From Lithodes maja (lineage: Eukaryota; Arthropoda; Malacostraca; Decapoda; Lithodidae), in the NCBI GenBank assembly GCA_037953745.1, contig JBAKBP010007592.1, positions 1 to 64,000 of the forward strand: a stretch of 64,000 nt of DNA. Direction: 5' to 3'. The notes beneath the pieces were generated by a model. The model worked only from the letters and a program-made list of their open reading frames with translations, ran no database searches and was not told the DNA's origin. Every line of letters starts with the position of its first letter. Position 1 is the first letter of the stretch. Positions 37,183 to 47,879 of this stretch are shown here, piece after piece. The position numbers were made by a program, and so were the translations under genes.

Positions 37183-37311
37183 AATAATAATAATAATAAT
37201 AATAATATTTATTCAGTTAGCAATTTACAGAGTTGGTACCACATAGTTTGTTACAAATATGACATGTACCAGCCTTGCGTAATTCCAACTAAGGATAGCC
37301 CAATAAGGCCG
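37183..37311 (-). mobile_element. 3' end of LINE split by element B
   Basis: On the minus strand the sequence ends GAATAAATATTATTATT, an AATAAA-like signal followed by (ATT)n, consistent with a non-LTR 3' tail. Its coding part probably continues at 46858-47343 on the other side of element B, which would then be an insertion into this LINE. Confidence 0.55.
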
Positions 37312-39151
37312 TGTGACGCATGCCGAGTATGAGCATGCTGTACAGAACGCTCAGTCAGACCCCACTCTCGCTAGGATCGTCAGGGCAGGAACTTTGGCTG
37401 TAGTCCGTGTAGAGTTTCCTAACTCAGTTTATGTGAGCCGTTGTACTATAAGTATTATAATTATGTATTTTGTTTTCTTCTAAGTCAACGAGTTCTATTT
37501 TATATCATTAGATATAAGTATTGTGTGTGGGACTTATATATAATGAGGAGAAGAGAGAGAGTTATGTAACGACGGCCAGTGAGCGCGCCACGAGGTAGGT
37601 AGGCCTCCCTCCCTCCTCCCTCCTCCCTCCTCAAGCGCGTGGGAAATCCTTTGTCGATCCCAGATTGAGAGAGAATATGACGTAATGATTGTCAGTGGGC
37701 GGTCCTTAGTAGTTTGCGATATGCCGCTAGAGGGCCGAGTATAAAAAGGAGAGGTCCTCGCCACAATTCTTTAGAACTCATCAGGCAGAGCGACTTCTCA
37801 TATCCCTTGCAACTATCCATATTCTTCCGATTGATGTGAACTTTCTCTACTCTCTGAACAGCCTATCTTCTTCTCTTCTCGTCCCTTTTTAACCCATGAT
37901 CCCTTTGGTGCAGATTTAGTCAGCCAAAGTATTATCGCTTGAGTTCTCACGAGATATATGCCTGTTAGATAGCCTATTTTGGAAGGGATAACTAGAATAG
38001 GATTGATTGATGTTTGTTGCACTCGTATATGCCTTTCCCTGTGTACGATTATCCATGTTCCTGTTTTCTGCTGGTTTAGGTAATGCTAGACTGGGATAAG
38101 GTTTCGGGAGTTGTGATTTCCTATGAGTACTAGGTTTTGGTCGAACCGGTACAATTGCAACGGAGACGTGGGAAGCCTAGGTGGTCTTTCTGACTGTGTA
38201 CCTTGAGAGTTTAGCACTGTGTTGCGAGTGAGGGCTTTTGCCTCTGCCACCCAACACTGTGCTATCTCGTTTGCTTGACTTTGAGAGGATCGCCAGGAGA
38301 GAACCAGATACTAGTGATCTGGATCTCTCAAGAGAGCATCCCGTCAATTAACGTAATTTGGCCGCACAGTCTTAAGGACCTCGCTAGGCTACGAGCCGCT
38401 TGCTCAGCCATTGTTTCCTAACCTTAGATATCCCAGCTAGACTTTGCTCGACCAGCAGATACAGCATAGTATTGAAGCTTCTCCTTATGTATGTTATTGT
38501 TTATGCACTATTGATTTCATGTGTGGCACGCTTAGCTACTTTAGAGATTAGTGGCCCACGAGCACAATCCTAGTAGGCTATTGTCAGTGCATTGTCGGAG
38601 TACTTCTTCTTAATGTTTGCCATTTACTATTGTCTATTCTTATAATTCTTCTTATGTCAACTTAAAGCCTTTAATTGCCAGTGTGTTACTTATTGAATTG
38701 CTGTTCAAAATCCGATACTTACTTCTTACGAGTATTCGAGAAGCATCTAACTTTATCAGAAGATTCCTTGCTTGATGCTCGAGGACTATTGTTTAACGTA
38801 ACGTAATAGTGCCGATCCGAAGTAGAGGGTGGAGGACTTCTTAAGTTCTTAGTCAAGGGTGGATTACTTCGGCTTCGGCCAACACTATTCTTTAGTGTTG
38901 TAGGACTTTCTTCTTTGTTTGATTGTTGACCAGACTAGATAACTCCCGTCTTGTTATTAGTCTGTTGTGTGAAACGCTAGTACCGAGTTCTTGTATACCC
39001 CGTTATAGCAGATAGAACTCTGGAGGGTAGTGGCGTTTTTTGTTCGGCTGGCAGTACTCTGGGGTTGGGATCGTGTGTTTCCGTTGTGGCAGCGAGCCAT
39101 ACTCGAGTCCTGTGTAAGAGCCCTAGTGTACCCGAGTGCCCGGTCGTAACA
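37312..39151 (+). repeat. 5' LTR of element B
   Basis: 1840 bp. The termini match those of the element A LTR (TGTGACGCA and CGTAACA), while most of the body shows no similarity to it that I could see. Confidence 0.97.
37740..37748 (+). promoter_or_regulatory. TATA box in 5' LTR of element B
   Basis: TATAAAAAG lies about 430 bp into the LTR. It is followed 30-45 bp downstream by TTAGAACTCATCAGGC, which could hold the initiator. The same box is at 45445-45453 in the 3' LTR. Confidence 0.6.
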
Positions 39152-39153
39152 AA

Positions 39154-39165
39154 TGGCGACCTTGC
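39154..39165 (+). other. primer-binding-like site of element B
   Basis: TGGCGACCTTGC starts two bases after the 5' LTR. The identical 12-mer is in element A. Possible tRNA-Arg primer, unverified. Confidence 0.6.
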
Positions 39166-39363
39166 TTAGGATTTTGTGAACAGTATAAATTTTTGCAGAG
39201 TTGTACAATATTTGTTTGTTTGTACTTTAGCGTGCATATTGAAGAATATTTTTTTTGTAGGGCAATTAGTAGAGCATTTAAGAGACTCCAGTTAATTTAG
39301 TAATTAGTGCTTGCATAAGGAAGTTTAACACTTTTGTCTCGAGAATTTTTTGTGGACTTCAGT

Positions 39364-42300
39364 ATGTCGTGCCCTAGCACTGACGAGGAGCGAGAGATGC
39401 CAGTTGAAGAGGTGCCGTTAGTAATCAGTGAGGAGGATGCTAGAGTTTTTGTGAGTAAGCGGTACCACGTGACGGAGGAGAGGTTGACTGGGGTGAATAT
39501 TTATGGCTTGCACCTGATAGCCAAGGTTTTGGGCAGATCCAATGTAGTAGGGATGTCCAAGGGGGAGCTGATTTCCTGGGTGTTGCGTGGGCGACATGGG
39601 GTTTCGGAGGAGAGGGCGTTTGGGGGGGTTCCTCCCCAGATCCCCTCTCACTCGACTCCCACAGTGCCGTCCACTCGGTTGCCGGAGGTTAGCACTCTCC
39701 CACAGAGGGATGAGAATTGGAAGATTGGAGTGCCCTCAGGCGGTGCGTATGGTGGTTCCCCAGTTCTTGCCCCCCCTCCTTCAGTAGTGGCAACTCCCTC
39801 TTCCTGCCTGTCTCCAGATATGATATTTAAACTTGAGCTTGCTAAGATTGAGAATGAATCTAGGAAGCAGGAGAATGAGGCTAGGAAGCAGGAGAATGAG
39901 GCTAGGAAGCAGGAGAATGAGGCTAGGAAGCAGGAGATTGAGGCTGAGACCAGGAGGCATGAGGCTGAGGTTAGGAGGCACGAGGCTGAGCTTAGGTACG
40001 ACTCAGAGAAATATTGTGCTCAAATAGATTTAGATAAGACTCGTGCAGAGTCGACAGGGACTCGGATGGGCCGTGAGGGCCAAGTAAGAGAACAGTCCTT
40101 GTCTCACTTAGTCAAATTGGTGCCGGCATTTAGTGAAACTGAAGTCACAGAATTTTTTAATCGTTTTGAGAAGAAGTGTAGGGAGCATAATTGGCCTGAA
40201 GAGAAGTGGGCAGCTCTGGTCTCCTCAAGACTTACGGGTAAGGGTCTGAAGGCTTATGATGCACTGCCTTTAGAGTCTTGCATTGACTACCCAGAATTGA
40301 AGAGAGCTGTCCTACGGGCATACGAGTTGCAACCAGAAACATATCGATTGAAGTTTCGGGGTGTTACAAAGACTAGGGAGGCGACCTTTCTTGAACATGC
40401 CCGGGACTTAAAAGATGCACTTACAAACTGGACACGTTCTGAGAAAGCTGAGACGGCCGAACAGTTGACTGAGCTGTTTCTGCTCGAGCAGTTTTATAAG
40501 TGTACAGGTGCAGAAATGACTTTAACGATTAAAGAAAAGAATCCAAAAACTCTACAGGAGGCAGCTGAGATGGCTGACCTCCGGCTATCATTAATTCGTG
40601 GGTGCGGGTCTGCCCAGCGTAGTGAGGCAGGTAACAAGGGGCGTGACGCCCCACCCCCCCGAGTTAGTAATATATCTTATGCAAACAAGTACAAGAGTTA
40701 CGATACCAAGACTGACCACAAGACTAGCACCGTCCCATTTAAGAAGGGGCCGGGCCCTTCCCAGTACCAAGGGAAGCCCAAAGGGGAGTTAGAGTGTTAT
40801 CAATGTCATAAAAAGGGGCACTTTGCAAGAGTCTGTCCTAGCAAACCACCTACAGCAGCTGTGTCTTTGGCCTGCAACATTGGTGTGTCTCTGAAGTCTT
40901 CTGAGTTTGCCCGGGGCAGTTCGTCAGAGGCTGAGGCACAGCCAGTGCAGAAGCACCTGGGAGGCTCGAACCCTGCTCAGGATGTTTTTTGCGACCATAG
41001 AGGACGGGGTTGCGTGATGTGGGCGGGGCGCAAGCATGGAGTAGAGGTCTTGCGTGATACAGGTGCTTCCCAGACTTTGATGAAAAACTTGACTGGCTAC
41101 CCTATAAATGCGGCTCGGGTGGTAGTGGTGCAGGGTATTAATGCAACTCGGTCATACCCGCTGGTGCGGTTGGAGTTGGAGGTGGATGGTGTGGCACGTG
41201 AATTGGATGTTGGGATTGTGGAGACACTGCCAGTGGAGGGCGTCGACCTTCTTCTCGGCAACGACTTTGCAATGCCCGCTTCTGAGGTTCTACCCTTAGT
41301 CGTTGCCGAGAGGCCGGCCGACGTGAGTAGGGAAGAGCGAGAGTGGGTCGAGCGGTGCCAGGCACAACCCATGGCGTGTGCTGTCACCCGAGCTCGGGCA
41401 GCTAAAGTGTCACAGCCTAGTCCTCCGTCTTCAGACCAGCAGAGGAACGATCAACAGGAGGAGGCTAAAGCTGGAGTTGGTTTTAAGAGTTTTGACTCGG
41501 CGGCTCTCCTGGGTGATTCAGTATTAGCACCATTACTTAGTTCTGGAGTAGCCCCTGGGCCTGTCATCGAGAGTGACGAGGCTGGGCATGACGAGTCTCC
41601 ACGACAGCAACGTTATGAACATCGAGAGAGACAGAGGGAGCAGCCCAGTATCGGGGAGGGTCATGCATTGCTCCGGGAGCAGTTAGATCGCTTGGCACCC
41701 TCAGATATACGTCGGTTGCAGCTGGAGGACCCTGAGCTCCAAACGTGTGCTAATGGAGCTGTGGAGCTCGACGAGGACGGTGATGCACAGCCGGGAGATT
41801 TTTTTTATTTAGATGGCATCCTCTATCGGCGTTTTCAAGACCCTAACCGTAGCTGGAAAAAGGGGTCCGGAGTAGTGGACCAGTTGGTGGTGCCGCGGGA
41901 GTGCAGGGATAGCCTACTGAGTTTGGCGCATGACACACCGCTGGCAGGACATTTGGGGGTAAGAAAAACGGTGGCGGCTTTGGGGAAGTTGTTTTGGTGG
42001 CCGGGGATGAAGTCTCATGTGCAGTCATGGATAAACTCATGTGATATTTGTCAACGGGTCGGGAAACCAAACCAAGTTATTCCTAAAGCTCCGTTGCACC
42101 CTATTCCTGTAATTGGGCCACCTTTTAGTAAGATTGTTGTTGACATGGTTGGTCCACTCCCTCCCACAAAGGCTGGTAATAAATTTTTGTTAACCATCAT
42201 GGATGTTGCCACTAGATATCCCGATGCATACCCCATGAAAAACGGCATGGCTAAGACGGTAGTCAGTAACTTGTTGTGGTACTTTTCAAGGTACGGGTAC

Positions 42301-44505
42301 CCGGAGGAGATTCAGTCTGACCAGGGGTCCAATTTCACCTCCAATCTCTTTAAGCAAACAATGCAACAGCATGGGATACGGGCGGTGGTATCGTCAGCGT
42401 ATCACCCTGAGAGCCAAGGGGTGCTTGAGCGGTGGCATGCCACCCTTAAAAGCATGCTCAGGTGTTATTGTGCTGACAACGGAAGAGATTGGGATCTTGG
42501 ATTGCCGTATGTACTGTTTGCTGCTCGGGAAGTGCCTGGTGAGAGCCTGGGATTTAGTCCAAACGAGCTGATTTTTGGACACCGCGTCAGGGGCCCCCTT
42601 AATATGCTGCGGGAAATTTGGGAAGGAACTGTGCAGCCTTGTTCTTTGTTAAAGTATGTGTTTGAAAGCCGTGAGCGCATGCTTAAGAGTCTGGAGATGG
42701 CAGGTCGGAATTTAACAGGATCACAAGCTTTAATGAAGGACAGGTATGATCGCAAAGTGAAGCTCCGGAAGTTCATTGTAGGACAAGAGGTATTAATTTT
42801 GTTGCCTTTGGTTGGTAACCCCTTGTCTGCGAAGTATATTGGACCCTATAAAATTGTGGAGAAAATTTCGGACCTAGATTACCTTGTTGCCACTCCAGAC
42901 CGGAGGAAAAAGAACCAGTTATGTCACGTGAACCTGATAAAAGAGTATGTGAGGCGCCCCTCTGAGCCTCTCACTGTCCCTGTGTTGGCTTGTTGCGGCC
43001 GTGGTGGAGAAGGAGAGGGGGACAGTCAAGCTTCAGAGGAGGATAGCTGGGATCACCATGTTTCAGCGGATCAGTGGGCGGGGAACTCGAGCCTAAGGGC
43101 TGACGAGGCTATAGCTCATTTGCCTGAGCCGCAGTTTGAAGCTATCCGTCAGTTGCTCGGTTCATACCCCACTGTATTTGCTGAACACCCAGGCCTCACT
43201 ACTCAGGCTATGCATGATGTTGACGTGGGGGACCATCTACCCTTTAAGTCAATCCCGTACCGTGTGCCCCCCATAAAACTACCCGCTCTGAGGGATGAGT
43301 TGGAGTATATGCTCGGTAGAGGGTTGATAGAGAAAGGCACCGTTAAATGGACTTCCCCCGTAACACTGCAGCCTAAGCCAGATGGCAAGGTACGCTTCTG
43401 TATTGATTTCCGTAGGCTAAACGGTTTGACTCCAACTAACCCATATCCTCTTACTCGGGTTGATGATAGTGTTGATAAAATTGGTAATGCTCGGTTTTTG
43501 TCTAAAGTAGATTTAGTAAAAGGTTACTGGCAAGTACCTTTGTCCGAGCGTGCTAAAGAGGTATGTGGTTTTGTGGTGGACGGGAGTACTTACCGGTGTA
43601 ATGTTATGCCCTACGGACTTAAGAATGCACCAGCAACGTTTCAGAACCTGATGAATGAAATTGTCAAGGACATTCCAAATTGCACCGTATACTTGGACGA
43701 TGTAATCATTTATGATGACGACTTTGAGAGCCATTGTGAGCACCTGGAGACCTTGTTCCGGAAACTTAGTGAAGCAGGTCTGGTAGTAAATTTGGCAAAG
43801 TGTGACTTCGTAAAAGCCACTGTGCAGTACCTTGGGTTTGTAGTGGGAAGGGGACAGGTGTGCCCTCCTCAGAACAAGGTACAGGCTATCAATAAATTTC
43901 CGCACCCAACCCCCAAGAAGCAGATTATGAGATTCTTGGGTATGATAGGCTACTACAGACGCTTTATAAAAGGTTACTCCACGGTGTTGGCACCTCTCAC
44001 AGATTTGTTATCTAAAGACAAAAAGTTTTTGTGGGCGCCTGAGTGTGAAAAGGCTTTTAATTTGGTGAAGCATTTGCTGTGTACTCACCCGATACTCAGG
44101 GCCCCAGACTTTAACAGGCCTTTTCAGCTGGCAACAGATGCTAGTGGTGTAGGGGCTGGTGCCGTCTTGCTACAAACAGACAATGAAGGTGTGGAACACC
44201 CAGTAAGTTTCTTTTCTAAGAAGTTCAATGCTGCACAAAAGAACTATTCTACAATAGAAAAGGAATTACTGGCGATTGTGCTGTCGCTCAGGCACTTCGA
44301 GGTGTATGTTCCAGCCTATGGCCCAGTCGTGGTTATCTACACTGATCATCACCCTTTGAGATTCCTAAATCAATTTCACAATCGCAATATGAGACTGACC
44401 AGGTGGTCTTTGATGTTGCAGGAGTATAACCTGGACATCCGTCATATTGCGGGATGTGACAATGTGATCGCGGATTGTTTATCGAGGGTAGATGATCAGT
44501 CGTAG
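39364..44505 (+). CDS. gag-pol: Gag-Pol polyprotein of Gmr1-like Gypsy element B
   Basis: 1713 residues from the ATG at 39364; a frame extension to 39334 starts at TTG and is not preferred. In order: an N-terminal region; a coiled-coil stretch at about residues 160-195 with EARKQEN heptads from a 21-bp tandem repeat; a capsid-like region with AYELQPETYRLKFRG; a CX2CX4HX4C zinc knuckle at about 478-491; a protease with D565-T-G-A-S; an integrase zinc finger (H, H, then C-D-I-C) and catalytic D927, D986 and E1022 (DX35E spacing for the last pair); a GPY module at 1160-1162; a reverse transcriptase with YLDD at 1443-1446; and RNase H with D1592 in LATDAS, then TDHHPL and the end at DDQS. Gag and Pol are in one frame with no frameshift. 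Integrase before reverse transcriptase is the Gmr1-type order. The capsid-like part of Gmr1-like Gag is reported as the source of the vertebrate SCAN domain. Confidence 0.97.
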   Translation: MSCPSTDEEREMPVEEVPLVISEEDARVFVSKRYHVTEERLTGVNIYGLHLIAKVLGRSNVVGMSKGELISWVLRGRHGVSEERAFGGVPPQIPSHSTPTVPSTRLPEVSTLPQRDENWKIGVPSGGAYGGSPVLAPPPSVVATPSSCLSPDMIFKLELAKIENESRKQENEARKQENEARKQENEARKQEIEAETRRHEAEVRRHEAELRYDSEKYCAQIDLDKTRAESTGTRMGREGQVREQSLSHLVKLVPAFSETEVTEFFNRFEKKCREHNWPEEKWAALVSSRLTGKGLKAYDALPLESCIDYPELKRAVLRAYELQPETYRLKFRGVTKTREATFLEHARDLKDALTNWTRSEKAETAEQLTELFLLEQFYKCTGAEMTLTIKEKNPKTLQEAAEMADLRLSLIRGCGSAQRSEAGNKGRDAPPPRVSNISYANKYKSYDTKTDHKTSTVPFKKGPGPSQYQGKPKGELECYQCHKKGHFARVCPSKPPTAAVSLACNIGVSLKSSEFARGSSSEAEAQPVQKHLGGSNPAQDVFCDHRGRGCVMWAGRKHGVEVLRDTGASQTLMKNLTGYPINAARVVVVQGINATRSYPLVRLELEVDGVARELDVGIVETLPVEGVDLLLGNDFAMPASEVLPLVVAERPADVSREEREWVERCQAQPMACAVTRARAAKVSQPSPPSSDQQRNDQQEEAKAGVGFKSFDSAALLGDSVLAPLLSSGVAPGPVIESDEAGHDESPRQQRYEHRERQREQPSIGEGHALLREQLDRLAPSDIRRLQLEDPELQTCANGAVELDEDGDAQPGDFFYLDGILYRRFQDPNRSWKKGSGVVDQLVVPRECRDSLLSLAHDTPLAGHLGVRKTVAALGKLFWWPGMKSHVQSWINSCDICQRVGKPNQVIPKAPLHPIPVIGPPFSKIVVDMVGPLPPTKAGNKFLLTIMDVATRYPDAYPMKNGMAKTVVSNLLWYFSRYGYPEEIQSDQGSNFTSNLFKQTMQQHGIRAVVSSAYHPESQGVLERWHATLKSMLRCYCADNGRDWDLGLPYVLFAAREVPGESLGFSPNELIFGHRVRGPLNMLREIWEGTVQPCSLLKYVFESRERMLKSLEMAGRNLTGSQALMKDRYDRKVKLRKFIVGQEVLILLPLVGNPLSAKYIGPYKIVEKISDLDYLVATPDRRKKNQLCHVNLIKEYVRRPSEPLTVPVLACCGRGGEGEGDSQASEEDSWDHHVSADQWAGNSSLRADEAIAHLPEPQFEAIRQLLGSYPTVFAEHPGLTTQAMHDVDVGDHLPFKSIPYRVPPIKLPALRDELEYMLGRGLIEKGTVKWTSPVTLQPKPDGKVRFCIDFRRLNGLTPTNPYPLTRVDDSVDKIGNARFLSKVDLVKGYWQVPLSERAKEVCGFVVDGSTYRCNVMPYGLKNAPATFQNLMNEIVKDIPNCTVYLDDVIIYDDDFESHCEHLETLFRKLSEAGLVVNLAKCDFVKATVQYLGFVVGRGQVCPPQNKVQAINKFPHPTPKKQIMRFLGMIGYYRRFIKGYSTVLAPLTDLLSKDKKFLWAPECEKAFNLVKHLLCTHPILRAPDFNRPFQLATDASGVGAGAVLLQTDNEGVEHPVSFFSKKFNAAQKNYSTIEKELLAIVLSLRHFEVYVPAYGPVVVIYTDHHPLRFLNQFHNRNMRLTRWSLMLQEYNLDIRHIAGCDNVIADCLSRVDDQS
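39868..39945 (+). repeat. 21-bp tandem repeat in gag
   Basis: About four units of GAGAATGAGGCTAGGAAGCA(G) encode heptads of a predicted coiled coil. Element A has a different tandem repeat at the equivalent place. Confidence 0.9.
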
Positions 44506-45001
44506 GCTATCACAGGTGTATGATCCCGGAGAGATTGACACACGGGTAGCCTCCTGCTTTAGTTTGAGTAGTATTTTGCGCTTGGTGCTTGTTGGCTCGC
44601 GGTTGTAGCCCAGCGTATTGGGTCGTAAAGCAGGAGTTGAGCGTTTGGTATAGAAGAAAAAATAGGCTGCCCTTATAGTGCAGCCGGAAAAAACATATTA
44701 AAATATAAAAATCATAAAAAAACTCTTTCTTTTGTTATAGATAATTGTATAAGTTTGTCATAGCCTATAGAGTTTGAGTAGTCCATGAACTATCAAACGG
44801 CTGAGCTGCTGTAAGCTCGCTCTGGGAGCATGATATTATGTCTTTTACTATTGTTGGGAGGAGTTATGAAATGTGAATTTTGTTTTTATAAGATGTGTTT
44901 TAGTGTTAAACTCAGCGTTGTTTTAGTGCCATGCGGTCGCTGGGTGTGAGGGGTTTGATGAGGTTCTGCGTGTCAGATTTTAGCTCAGGGTTGAGCAAGT
45001 A
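44506..45001 (+). other. 3' untranslated internal region of element B
   Basis: Between the gag-pol stop and the polypurine tract. No further frame (no env) is visible. Confidence 0.7.
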
Positions 45002-45016
45002 AAATCTTGGGGGAGG
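45002..45016 (+). other. polypurine tract of element B
   Basis: AAATCTTGGGGGAGG directly precedes the 3' LTR at 45017. Confidence 0.85.
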
Positions 45017-46853
45017 TGTGACGCATGCCGAGTATGAGCATGCTGTACAGAACGCTCAGTCAGACCCCACTCTCGCTAGGATCGTCAGGGCAGGAACTTT
45101 GGCTGTAGTCCGTGTAGAGTTTCCTAACTCAGTTTATGTGAGCCGTTGTACTATAAGTATTATAATTATGTATTTTGTTTTCTTCTAAGTCAACGAGTTC
45201 TATTTTATATCATTAGATATAAGTATTGTGTGTGGGACTTATATATAATGAGGAGAAGAGAGAGAGTTATGTAACGACGGCCAGTGAGCGCGCCACGAGG
45301 TAGGTAGGCCTCCCTCCCTCCTCCCTCCTCCCTCCTCAAGCGCGTGGGAAATCCTTTGTCGATCCCAGATTGAGAGAGAATATGACGTAATGATTGTCAG
45401 TGGGCGGTCCTTAGTAGTTTGCGATATGCCGCTAGAGGGCCGAGTATAAAAAGGAGAGGTCCTCGCCACAATTCTTTAGAACTCATCAGGCAGAGCGACT
45501 TATATCCCTTGCAACTATCCATATTCTTCCGATTGATGTGAACTTTCTCTACTCTCTGAACAGCCTATCTTCTTCTCTTCTCGTCCCTTTTTAACCCATG
45601 ATCCCTTTGGTGCAGATTTAGTCAGCCAAAGTATTATCGCTTGAGTTCTCACGAGATATATGCCTGTTAGATAGCCTATTTTGGAAGGGATAACTAGAAT
45701 AGGATTGATTGATGTTTGTTGCACTCGTATATGCCTTTCCCTGTGTACGATTATCCATGTTCCTGTTTTCTGCTGGTTTAGGTAATGCTAGACTGGGATA
45801 AGGTTTCGGGAGTTGTGATTTCCTATGAGTACTAGGTTTTGGTCGAACCGGTACAATTGCAACGGAGACGTGGGAAGCCTAGGTGGTCTTTCTGACTGTG
45901 TACCTTGAGAGTTTAGCACTGTGTTGCGAGTGAGGGCTTTTGCCTCTGCCACCCAACACTGTGCTATCTCGTTTGCTTGACTTTGAGAGGATCGCCAGGA
46001 GAGAACCAGATACTAGTGATCTGGATCTCTCAAGAGAGCATCCCGTCAATTAACGTAATTTGGCCGCACAGTCTTAAGGACCTCGCTAGGCTACGAGCCG
46101 CTTGCTCAGCCATTGTTTCCTAACCTTAGATATCCCAGCTAGACTTTGCTCGACCAGCAGATACAGCATAGTATTGAAGCTTCTCCTTATGTATGTTATT
46201 GTTTATGCACTATTGATTTCATGTGTGGCACGCTTAGCTACTTTAGAGATTAGTGGCCCACGAGCACAATCCTAGTAGGCTATTGTCAGTGCATTGTCGG
46301 AGTACTTCTTCTTAATGTTTGCCATTTACTATTGTCTATTCTTATAATTCTTCTTATGTCAACTTAAAGCCTTTAATTGCCAGTGTGTTACTTATTGAAT
46401 TGCTGTTCAAAATCCGATACTTACTTCTTACGAGTATTCGAGAAGCATCTAACTTTATCAGAAGATTCCTTGCTTGATGCTCGAGGACTATTGTTTAACG
46501 TAACGTAATAGTGCCGATCCGAAGTAGAGGGTGGAGGACTTCTTAAGTTCTTAGTCAAGGGTGGATTACTTCGGCTTCGGCCAACACTATTCTTTAGTGT
46601 TGTAGGACTTTCTTCTTTGTTTGATTGTTGACCAGACTAGATAACTCCCGTCTTGTTATTAGTCTGTTGTGTGAAACGCTAGTACCGAGTTCTTGTATAC
46701 CCCGTTATAGCAGATAGAACTCTGGAGGGTAGTGGCGTTTTTTGTTCGGCTGGCAGTACTCTGGGGTTGGGATCGTGTGTTTCCGTTGTGGCAGCGAGCC
46801 ATACTCGAGTCCTGTGTAAGAGCCCTAGTGTACCCGAGTGCCCGGTCGTAACA
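45017..46853 (+). repeat. 3' LTR of element B
   Basis: 1837 bp. Lacks the CTC present in GACTTCTCATAT of the 5' LTR. Otherwise I saw no differences. Confidence 0.97.
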
Positions 46854-46857
46854 GCCG

Positions 46858-47343
46858 TTAGGCGTATTTCCATTGGGGTCCTTGTGGGATTAGGTTAGCT
46901 GGGGAAAAATGGGGAGGATAAAGAAATGGATACTTTAGAAAAAGTATTCCTGCAGAGTACCAGGATGACACAGAATAGTCAAAATGACATTGAACAAGCG
47001 CTTGGCAGAGGGTCTTTTTGGTCGCCGCGGGCAAGCATCCCACCTGTCTATACAGGTATTTTATACGTGCTCTACACTTACTCAGGATAGATTCCAAAAT
47101 TGTTTCACCTGACAAACTCGCGTCCAGTTTTAGTCCGAGATATTTAACTTGTGACACTGTTGTTATAGGAATATCATTACAGTTGACCGAGAAGCCCACA
47201 ATGTCTTTCAGTTTGCGTTTTGTTCCACATAAGATGGCTTCCGTCTTGCCCAGGTGAAGAGATAGTCTATTGTCCACTAGCCATTCACTACATGATTCTA
47301 GTTCTTTGGAAAGTGAATAGAATACAAGCAAATCCAGGCACAT
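46858..47343 (-). pseudogene. LINE reverse-transcriptase C-terminal fragment
   Basis: 161-codon minus-strand frame with SEWLVDNRLSLHLGKTEA, then VKYLGLKLDASLS and SILSKCRARIKYLYRQ, typical of the palm-to-thumb region and following part of CR1/Jockey-group reverse transcriptases. It starts 4 bp after the 3' LTR of element B, so the element probably inserted just downstream of or into the 3' part of this LINE. It is 5'-truncated at about 47350. Confidence 0.8.
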
Positions 47344-47350
47344 GTAATGC

Positions 47351-47879
47351 GTTCGTGTAGAAAGGTTTGGGTGGGGGAGGAAATTTCATAACATTTTGTG
47401 CAGGGAAGCTGAACAAATATTTTAATCATAACATACCGGTATATTTGTGTCGTAGGTGTTGAGAGGAATTACAAAGAGATTAATTACTGTCAGCAATTTA
47501 ATTTTGAAAGCATAGGAGCAAAATATAAGCATTAGACGCATGGAATTTATATTATGTTACTGGAAACCGTCTACACACTTACGTTTTAATACCTGTGTAA
47601 ACTATGTTTTGAATATACAGTATATTGCCTTTCTAATAAAACAAGTTATACAATATATTTTCTGCTCTGAATTATAACAATGGGTCTGTTGAAACATATC
47701 GGTTCAACTAAATCATAAGCAATAATACAAAATATTCCATCAATATCTAACAGATGGTTTAATTGCTTTGGCTCTTATAAACATGTATATGAATATGTGA
47801 TGCTGTTATTTTTTATGTGCTGTCCTCAAAAATATAAAATAAATTATACCTCCATTGTTATTTAGGTTATCTAGCCACA
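47351..47879. other. no gene seen
   Basis: AT-rich spacer with no supported feature. Confidence 0.4.

Larger units (their letters stand above)
37312..46853 (+). mobile_element. Ty3/Gypsy element B, Gmr1-like, intact
   Basis: A 9542-bp complete LTR retrotransposon. The LTRs (1840 and 1837 bp) begin TGTGACGCA and end CGTAACA; the only difference I found is a 3-bp deletion in the right copy. GCCG flanks both ends as a 4-bp target duplication. It has a primer-binding-like site, one uninterrupted gag-pol frame and a polypurine tract. Integrase lies before reverse transcriptase. Near-identical LTRs plus an intact frame mean a very recent, possibly still active copy. Confidence 0.97.

Noticed and set aside
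37534..38022. Small minus-strand frames duplicated at 45239-45724
   Set aside because: They lie in the two LTRs of element B and are repeated only because the LTR is repeated.
39334..39363. N-terminal extension of the element B polyprotein
   Set aside because: It starts at TTG. The first ATG in frame, at 39364, aligns with the likely start of element A.
39418..43905. Antisense frames inside gag-pol of element B
   Set aside because: Shadow frames of a strongly coding sequence; no domain and no independent evidence.
44506..45016. Possible env gene in element B
   Set aside because: Only about 0.5 kb remains between gag-pol and the polypurine tract and it has no substantial frame.
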